A DNA stretch of 59,393 nucleotides from Haloferacaceae archaeon B1-Br10_E2g22. Its GTDB lineage: Archaea > Halobacteriota > Halobacteria > Halobacteriales > Haloferacaceae. Position numbers and translations under genes: made by a program. Below, in pieces: positions 53,827 to 59,393 of the stretch. Where the stretch lies: NCBI GenBank assembly GCA_001563795.1, contig LKML01000004.1:1-59393 (forward strand), in the 5' to 3' direction. A model generated the notes under the pieces. The model ran no database searches. It was not told the origin of the DNA and saw only the letters and a list, made by a program, of their open reading frames with translations. How positions within the stretch are numbered: the stretch's first letter is position 1; every line of letters begins with the position of its first letter.

Positions 53827-54744
53827 TTACGACAAAATAGCAATAATACTACCAATAGTGAGGATGATTGCGGCGGGTAAAAAGTATCTTCTGTCGACTG
53901 CAGCCTGGTTTTTCTCGCCGCGAAAGATTTGAATCATATACCCGAGAATAATTGCTAAAAATGGCCAGAACGCAGTAATAAGTGCGCTTCTGGTTAGTCC
54001 AATTTCGGCAATCGATGAAAAAAATGCCGTATAGCCAATCGCAAAGCTCAAAATTCCGTGCCCGACAAAAAAAACAAGCCATGGCTCGGTGAGGACACGA
54101 GCGTTTGGTGTCCGCATCAGTAGTACCGGAAGTGAAATGATCAGATACACAACTGTTCCAGCGACGAGTGCAACGTACGTCGCAACCAGAGGATCAATTC
54201 CGGCCACCCCAAGAGTCATAAAGCCATCTCCGAGTGCCCATGCGACTGCAGTGGCTGTTCCAAGAACCATTGCGACGTTGCTAAAGCGACCTCGTATCGT
54301 CCCGACCAAGAGTACAGCGAGTCCGACTGTGATGAACACAAGTGCGATGGCGGTTGTCGAAGACAATGACTCACCGACAACGAAGATTCCAAACCCGACT
54401 GCGAACAGTGGCTTTGTTTTGTTGAATTGAGCCGCAAGTTCCGAGCGGTCTTCATACTTCTGTGAGGCATAATAGTAGAGGCCAGTTCCGAATGGAAACG
54501 AAAACACGCCTGCAAGTATCAGAAATACAGACACATCAGCGATACTCACTCGTGGAAGAACAACAAAAGAAAGAAAAAGACACCCAGTGATCAAACTTAC
54601 ATTCAGTCCGACTGCAATCTGATACACTCCGCTACCGGTATCGGGCTTTCGTTTGAGACCTTGATTAATCACGAGCGTCGAGACGACCCACGCAACAGTG
54701 GCGATAAGTGCGTACGTTTCAGGGAAAATTTCAATTATCTTCAT
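53827..54744 (-). CDS. EamA/DMT superfamily transporter
   Basis: 305 residues with ten hydrophobic helices in two repeats, the EamA (drug/metabolite transporter) plan: TYALIATVAWVVSTLVINQG at the start and FWPFLAIILGYMIQIF near the end. The family exports or imports amino acids, nucleosides or drugs; the substrate is not predictable. Its ATG overlaps the last 14 bases of the previous gene. It and its partner use many more A and T bases at third codon positions than the rest of the window, a sign of foreign origin. Confidence 0.85.
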   Translation of the reverse strand: MKIIEIFPETYALIATVAWVVSTLVINQGLKRKPDTGSGVYQIAVGLNVSLITGCLFLSFVVLPRVSIADVSVFLILAGVFSFPFGTGLYYYASQKYEDRSELAAQFNKTKPLFAVGFGIFVVGESLSSTTAIALVFITVGLAVLLVGTIRGRFSNVAMVLGTATAVAWALGDGFMTLGVAGIDPLVATYVALVAGTVVYLIISLPVLLMRTPNARVLTEPWLVFFVGHGILSFAIGYTAFFSSIAEIGLTRSALITAFWPFLAIILGYMIQIFRGEKNQAAVDRRYFLPAAIILTIGSIIAILS

Positions 54745-55537
54745 TTACGTATCCAAACCAGTAGTCGTATCCGAAAAACCCGAACGCGGCCAACCCAACG
54801 ATCGTGACAACCGGAGAGACAACCATCGTTAAAAGAAACAGCGACAAAACAAAGAGGATAAGTCCATTGTAGTATCGCTTGACACCTCGTACGTAGAACG
54901 ATTGTGTGAGTTGATATTTACTCTCGGCCAGCTCGTTGCCATCCGAGAACTCGTTCATTGAGCTATCTAAGGAATCGACACTAATAAGAAATTGGACAAC
55001 AGCCGAAATCTGCAACACCAAAACAACGCTTGTAATAATAAAAAATCGATCCTCAAACGCTGTGAGTACTCCAGCGGTTTGAATCCCACTTTGGGCTGGG
55101 TTCTGCTCGATGAGTGTACTAATTGTAAAAGAAAGAATGAGCAGTGAGATTCCGACGATTGTTCCGACAGTGTTGATTGTGTGGCTTGCTTTCCAACTCA
55201 GTTTTTGTTCTGCCGTCTCACTGCGCAGGCCTCTTGCAGTGTTGAACTCCAAAAACGTTCGAAGTGTTATAATCGATTTGTTCGAAATTTTTTCTCGCCA
55301 CAACATATCACAGTTCTCTTGATACTCATGTGGACACTCCTCGGAGAACTGATAGTAAACAATCCACCATGAAATGAAAAACGAAATTCCATACCAACCA
55401 AGAATCCACTGACTGGAAGAAAAATATACGGACGTCAGTTCAGTGATCACTAACACGACCGCAAAAGCACCCAATAAAACACTCGACAACAGCAGGATAG
55501 CAAATAAGGCGGTGTACGGCTTGGTCGCGGCCTTCAT
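54731..55537 (-). CDS. Uncharacterised membrane protein paired with EamA gene
   Basis: 268 residues. Two hydrophobic helices are near the N-terminus (about 9-32 and 40-60), two are in the middle (about 128-148 and 170-192) and two are at the C-terminus (about 218-260), with a soluble stretch between. No family is recognised. The 3' end overlaps the EamA start by 14 bases, so the two are translated together and probably form one system. The region is AT-rich with Asn, Lys and Ile codons unlike the neighbours. Confidence 0.7.
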   Translation of the reverse strand: MKAATKPYTALFAILLLSSVLLGAFAVVLVITELTSVYFSSSQWILGWYGISFFISWWIVYYQFSEECPHEYQENCDMLWREKISNKSIITLRTFLEFNTARGLRSETAEQKLSWKASHTINTVGTIVGISLLILSFTISTLIEQNPAQSGIQTAGVLTAFEDRFFIITSVVLVLQISAVVQFLISVDSLDSSMNEFSDGNELAESKYQLTQSFYVRGVKRYYNGLILFVLSLFLLTMVVSPVVTIVGLAAFGFFGYDYWFGYVNEDN

Positions 55538-55708
55538 GTCTGTCTACACGTGCGTTGTTCATAAGATTATAAAGATATTCTTCTTCAAGAAGTGAAATAC
55601 GATTCAGAAAAGATACAGCACTGCGGCCACCACACAACAAATGGATAAGCGATTACAACTCAACTGTTCGAGCAGATAATCAGGCTCAGCGACCAACCGA
55701 GCCAGTTG

Positions 55709-56695
55709 CTAGTTGGTTGCCTGGTTGTGGGCCTCTGCTGTGAGATCAACTGCCGCTTCAAGATCCGGCCCGAGCGGCGCACCAACAACGATACTGTCTG
55801 CGTATTCGAGCACCGCAGCCATTCGGTCTGCTACCTCCTCGAGGGTGCCGGCCATACAGAAGGCTTCGATCATCTCGGGGCTCACCAGCCCGAACGCCTC
55901 GGAAAACTTGCCTGCAGATATCTTTTCGCCGATCTCGCGTGCGGTCTGTGTGTCGATACCGTGACGCTCGAGCACAGGCGGGGCGACACCAGCTGTGATA
56001 AACGCAACAGGCGGACGGGCAGCCTCGCGGGCAGCCTCGTGATCTTCGTCGACGCTTACACTCGCGTAGGCTGCGAGATCAAACTCGCCACGAGAGTTGG
56101 GACGGTCGGCCAGACCCTTTTCGGCTTGGTCGCGGGCCCACGCGAGGTCTGTCTGGTGAGACCCGTTAAACAGGAGTCCGTCGGCATGTTTGGCAGCCAT
56201 TCGGCACATGTGTGGGCCCTCACCACCGACGTACACCGGGATGTCGGCTCCCTGAGGTGGTTCGTAGTTGAGTCCGGCATCCGTGGCCTGAAAGGTGCCG
56301 TCGTGGTCTATGCGTTCGCCGGCCCAAAGTTTCTGGGCGGTTTTGAACGCCTCGAGGACAGGCCGGAGCCCGCGAGCATCCGCATACCCGAGGTTGGCCA
56401 GTGTCGAGGGGTCGCCAGGGCCGATACCGAAGACCGCCCGTCCGCCGGTTGCTTCGTCAACTGTGGCGGCTTTTGATGCCAGCGTGACAGGATGGATCTC
56501 GAAAGGATTGGCGACGCCTGGGCCAACTCGAAGGTCGTCGGTTGCTGCGCCGATGTGATGGAGCCCAGCAAACGCATCGCGGTTGTTGTAGTGACACGAC
56601 GAAAACAGCGTGTCATAGCCCGCAGCTTCGGCGCGGACGCCGAGGTCAGTCAGCCGCTCAATCGGGTGTTCTGGCGTGAGTTCGATGCCGAACAT
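55709..56695 (-). CDS. mer: F420-dependent methylenetetrahydromethanopterin reductase (Mer-like)
   Basis: 328 residues, a bacterial-luciferase-like TIM barrel. FGIELTPEHPIERLTDLGVRA, GPGVANPFEIHPV, GIGPGDPSTLANLG and PVYVGGEGPHMC fit Mer. In methanogens it reduces methylene-H4MPT with F420H2. Haloarchaea carry Mer homologues that are thought to act in one-carbon metabolism. The gene starts within the cofE stop (TAATG), so F420 maker and F420 user are translated together. Confidence 0.9.
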   Translation of the reverse strand: MFGIELTPEHPIERLTDLGVRAEAAGYDTLFSSCHYNNRDAFAGLHHIGAATDDLRVGPGVANPFEIHPVTLASKAATVDEATGGRAVFGIGPGDPSTLANLGYADARGLRPVLEAFKTAQKLWAGERIDHDGTFQATDAGLNYEPPQGADIPVYVGGEGPHMCRMAAKHADGLLFNGSHQTDLAWARDQAEKGLADRPNSRGEFDLAAYASVSVDEDHEAAREAARPPVAFITAGVAPPVLERHGIDTQTAREIGEKISAGKFSEAFGLVSPEMIEAFCMAGTLEEVADRMAAVLEYADSIVVGAPLGPDLEAAVDLTAEAHNQATN

Positions 56696-57465
56696 TAGGC
56701 GTTGCCCCCCTGTGGGTTGTACGACCAGCCACGCAAGGCTTGCCGGACGTAGTCGGTCTCGAGATCACGAAAGTGGTTCTGGCTACCCGGCAGGTCGCCG
56801 AACTCAAAGCCACGGATGACGATAACAGGCGTACCGCCGTCTGCTTCGCCAGCGACAAGATTTGCGGCCGCCGCGAGTTCGTCGATCACGTTCTGGACGG
56901 TGACACCGAGTTGCCGTCCGTCGCGGTCGATCGCCCCACGCCAATCGCGGCTGGCAGGCATGCCGTCCCAGCCGATAGCAACGCCGCGTTGACCGTAGCG
57001 GAACGGTCTACCGCAGGTGTCGGTGATAATTACCTGCTCGGCCGGCAGTTCGGTTCGAATGCGGGCCGCGCTCTCGCTGGGACGTTTCGGCAACAAAAGC
57101 AACTCGCCGCCCGGGACGTTCGAGCGGTCGATGCCGGCGTTGACACCAACGTGGCCAAAGCGGGTCTCAGTCAGCAAGAAAGGCGATTCCATGAGTAGTT
57201 CAACGCTTTCTTCTAACACCGCCTGGGCGAAACGAGGGTCTTTTTCGCGGCCGGAAAGCCCAGAGAGGTTCGCGGCGATCTCGCGGGCTCGCGGGCCTGC
57301 TGGATACTCTGCCAACTCAGCAATGCGGCCTTCGGCTTTCGAAACGACAGTGCTGGCGATACAGACGACATCGTCAGCCCGGAGATCAACCCGTGCGTTG
57401 ATTTCGGCGGCGAGATCGTCGCCGGGTTCAATCTCGGGAAGCCCCTCGACAGCGAATAGTTCCAT
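56695..57465 (-). CDS. cofE: Coenzyme F420-0:L-glutamate ligase
   Basis: 256 residues from the ATG at 57465 (MELFAVEGLPEIEPGDDL). Conserved parts are DVVCIASTVVSKAEGRIAEL, NAGIDRSNVPGGELLLLP, DTCGRPFRYGQRGVAIG and ELAAAANLVAGEADGG. It adds gamma-linked glutamates to F420-0 using GTP. The stop overlaps the mer start by 1 nt. Confidence 0.95.
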   Translation of the reverse strand: MELFAVEGLPEIEPGDDLAAEINARVDLRADDVVCIASTVVSKAEGRIAELAEYPAGPRAREIAANLSGLSGREKDPRFAQAVLEESVELLMESPFLLTETRFGHVGVNAGIDRSNVPGGELLLLPKRPSESAARIRTELPAEQVIITDTCGRPFRYGQRGVAIGWDGMPASRDWRGAIDRDGRQLGVTVQNVIDELAAAANLVAGEADGGTPVIVIRGFEFGDLPGSQNHFRDLETDYVRQALRGWSYNPQGGNA

Positions 57466-57553
57466 GCACCGCATACGAACGTTACTTCAAAAAGGTCGAC
57501 GGTAGCGGCCCCGCCAGCCGGTGGCAGTTGTTGATTCGTCAACAGCCCGAACA

Positions 57554-58801
57554 ATGAAAACGGTCGTCATCGTAGAGGACAATAGACGAACGATGTCACC
57601 AATCCTCACCGTGTTCGTCCGAAACCGTGGCGAGTTGCTCCTCACACGTCGAGCCGACGACAGCGAACACGCGGCCGGTCGCTGGGATGGGCTGTCGGCC
57701 CCGCTCGAGGCGAGCGCCGAAACCGTCGATGCCGCCCGGCGGCTTGTTCGCTCGAAAACCAGTCTGTCGCAACTCCGGTTGGCCTACGCTGGCGAGTCGG
57801 TGACCGCTGGTGGGCGGACGATCCACCCTGTGTTGTTCGATTCGCCGAACCGCGAGACCGACATCGAAGGGGTCACTAAGGCCGAGTGGGTTTCGGCGAC
57901 CGCACTGTTGGATCGTCGAACGGTCGAGGGGCTCTGGGAGGCATACGAACAGGTCGCACCATCCGCGACGACTATTAGTGCGGATACGGTTCACGGTGCG
58001 GCCGCGCTGTCGATCCGTGCACTCGAGGCGCTCCGCGATAGCGCTGCGGTCGCCGACGAGTGGGCCGACGTGGCCGACACCGCCTGCGAACTCCGGGAGG
58101 CACGTCCGAGTATGGCGGTGTTGGCCAACCGGATCAACCGGGTGATGAGCAGCGCCGAACGAACGACGCAAGCGGTTCACGACCGGGCGATCAGTGAGAT
58201 TGCAACGGCACTGGATGCCGATGCCAGTGCGGCTGCGACGGCCGCCGAACGCCTCACCGGGCCGATTGCGACGCTGTCGTGGTCTGGAACCGTTAGAGAC
58301 GCCCTAACAGCGCTTGCTGGGAGTGTGACGATTGCCGAGGCCCGCCCTGACTGTGAGGGAATCGAGTTGGCCGAATCGCTGTCAACTGCGGGCCTGGATG
58401 TGACAGTCACCACTGACGCTGCGCTGCCGGCATTGCTGTCCGACCAAGAGTTCGGGGCAGTACTCGTCGGAGCCGATACAGTCCTGCCGAACGGCGATGT
58501 CGTCAACAAGGTCGGTACACGCGCGCTCGCGCTTGCTGCCGACCGAGCGGACGTGCCGGTGTACGTTGCGGCGGCCCGTGATAAGCTCTCGGTTGATGAT
58601 ACGTTCCACCCCGAGGAAGGATCAGAGCAGGCAGTCTACGATGGGCTTGAAGCGATTACGGTCAGAAACCCGGTGTTCGATCTGACACCCGGTGACCTCA
58701 TCGAGGGTGTAGTGACTGAAAATGGATTGCTCGACAGTCGGGGAATTTCGGTTGTGGCTGCCCAACACCGCTCGAACGCCGCCTGGGCCGATGACGACTG
58801 A
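57554..58801 (+). CDS. Nudix-like domain fused to eIF2B/R15P isomerase-like domain
   Basis: 415 residues from the ATG at 57554; starts at 57521 and 57593 are possible. Residues about 14-140 look like a Nudix domain (ILTVFVRNRGELLLTRRADD), but the segment that should hold the Nudix box, LEASAETVDAARRLVRSKT, lacks the REx2EE glutamates, so it is probably inactive. Residues about 150-415 are an eIF2B/ribose-1,5-bisphosphate isomerase-like domain: LSWSGTVRDAL, then VGADTVLPNGDVVNKVGTRA, then VYVAAARDKL. It may act on a sugar phosphate or nucleotide. The fusion is a known haloarchaeal type. Confidence 0.82.
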   Translation: MKTVVIVEDNRRTMSPILTVFVRNRGELLLTRRADDSEHAAGRWDGLSAPLEASAETVDAARRLVRSKTSLSQLRLAYAGESVTAGGRTIHPVLFDSPNRETDIEGVTKAEWVSATALLDRRTVEGLWEAYEQVAPSATTISADTVHGAAALSIRALEALRDSAAVADEWADVADTACELREARPSMAVLANRINRVMSSAERTTQAVHDRAISEIATALDADASAAATAAERLTGPIATLSWSGTVRDALTALAGSVTIAEARPDCEGIELAESLSTAGLDVTVTTDAALPALLSDQEFGAVLVGADTVLPNGDVVNKVGTRALALAADRADVPVYVAAARDKLSVDDTFHPEEGSEQAVYDGLEAITVRNPVFDLTPGDLIEGVVTENGLLDSRGISVVAAQHRSNAAWADDD

Positions 58802-59159
58802 GCCATTGGCGGCCACAGCCCGGAGTAAGCGGTAACTACGACCTCGAGATCACCGAAAGCAACGCTGAACAGCCGTCTGAGTCGTCCGAAGTCAAAAGAC
58901 GGGGAAGAACGGAGAGATTTCGGAACGCTACTTCGAGTACTGCACTCCGGTACAGACGATGGGCTACGAGTGAAAGCCAGAGACGACAACACAACGCCAC
59001 ACTGACCAACAGTTCGTACAGTCGAAACCGCCCGGTAAGCTGAGATACAGAGATGACGAACATCACATGGGTGTTGTTGTCTGTCCGCCGAGAGTATGTT
59101 CGATTATGAGTAGTTGTAGTACGTGATTAACAAAGCACGGTCTCCGAAGACGGTATCGT
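58802..59159. other. Intergenic region before the last ORF
   Basis: No gene is supported in these 358 bases. Open frames on the minus strand (58836-59066 and 58636-58992) have no recognisable features. No hairpin array or clear promoter stands out, apart from an AT-richer stretch near 59098-59135. Confidence 0.4.
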
Positions 59160-59393
59160 ATGTCGACAGATACCGATACCGAAGGAAACTCTGAAACGGA
59201 TTCTCCAGATGACCCTCCGACCGAAGACGCCCCCTCCAGGGACTCTGCAGAAGACACGTCATCTACCCAACCGACTACCGAGTCTCTTTGTTCGGCTGAA
59301 CTCCGGTGTGGCATCTCACTTTCTGCAGACCACGACGACACCGATGAGGTAACTGACACGAGTGACACAGCCGACACGGATGATACAGCCGAC
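59160..59393 (+). CDS. Acidic low-complexity ORF (3' end outside window)
   Basis: 78 residues are visible from the ATG at 59160, with no stop before the window edge. The segment is Asp, Glu, Ser and Thr rich (MSTDTDTEGNSETDSPDD, then repeats such as DTSDTADTDD), with two Cys near 44 and 50 (CSAELRC). It could be the disordered N-terminus of a larger haloarchaeal protein. Nothing more can be said. Confidence 0.5.
   Translation, partial: MSTDTDTEGNSETDSPDDPPTEDAPSRDSAEDTSSTQPTTESLCSAELRCGISLSADHDDTDEVTDTSDTADTDDTAD

Noticed and set aside
58836-59066. 76-residue frame on the minus strand
   Set aside because: There is no family, no clear start signal and no coding-type codon bias, so I treat the region as intergenic.

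Overview
The window is chromosomal DNA from a halophilic archaeon (class Halobacteria). The proteins are strongly acidic. The gene set is typical of the class: a PCNA of 247 residues, ribosomal protein L15e, UbaA, archaeal LonB, 3-dehydroquinate synthase II with ADTH synthase, NadM, F420 and methanopterin enzymes, XPB with its nuclease partner, and many small haloarchaeal proteins. Many genes have a TATA-like box 25-32 nt before the ATG, so their mRNAs are probably leaderless. I cannot name the genus.

Layout. 1-4131: an AT-richer stretch with an exported Tat-type protein (cut by the window edge), a pilin-like protein, an orphan TatA, small membrane proteins, a DUF1684 protein and an HTH protein. 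4183-10426: malic enzyme fused to a phosphotransacetylase-like domain, a membrane protein, an M24-like protein without metal ligands, a PadR regulator beside heme A synthase, and a small zinc-ribbon protein. 10776-16588: L15e, a chemotaxis transducer, UbaA, an RHH regulator overlapping a YhhQ-type transporter, and a FIST protein with a small partner. 16709-22332: tRNA-Gly(CCC), a frameshifted thpR remnant, an Orc1/Cdc6-like ATPase, RpiA, a 55-residue histone-fold protein, LarB, a zinc-finger protein, a GIY-YIG protein and a phosphohexomutase. 22424-29918: a 7TM histidine kinase, pcnA between two non-coding hairpin arrays, a PurN-AICAR transformylase fusion, PurB and a double Usp protein.

29988-34971 is an aromatic amino acid block (trpC-trpB-trpA-aroA'-aroB', minus strand) with TGTAC elements at its promoter. 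35058-41850 holds an alkyltransferase-like protein with Asp in place of the reactive Cys, a LonB-CPBP protease-membrane protein operon, nadM overlapping a SAM hydrolase gene, and a type II NADH dehydrogenase. 41910-46114 centres on the XPB helicase and Bax1-like nuclease pair.

46138-51602 is a heme block: HemQ/PitA-type protein, HemY-type oxidase, ferrochelatase and HemE. Together these make up the late coproporphyrin-dependent route. After a site-2 protease and an AT-rich pair of membrane-protein genes, the window ends with Mer and CofE, a Nudix-eIF2B-like fusion and the start of an acidic low-complexity ORF.

The most unusual feature is the pcnA neighbourhood. Two arrays of perfect 5-9 bp stems with mostly 3-nt loops lie on either side of the sliding-clamp gene. 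One has a strong TATA box and the other lies between 21-bp near-identical direct repeats. They look like orphan IS200/IS605-type ends, MITE-like elements or structured non-coding RNAs.
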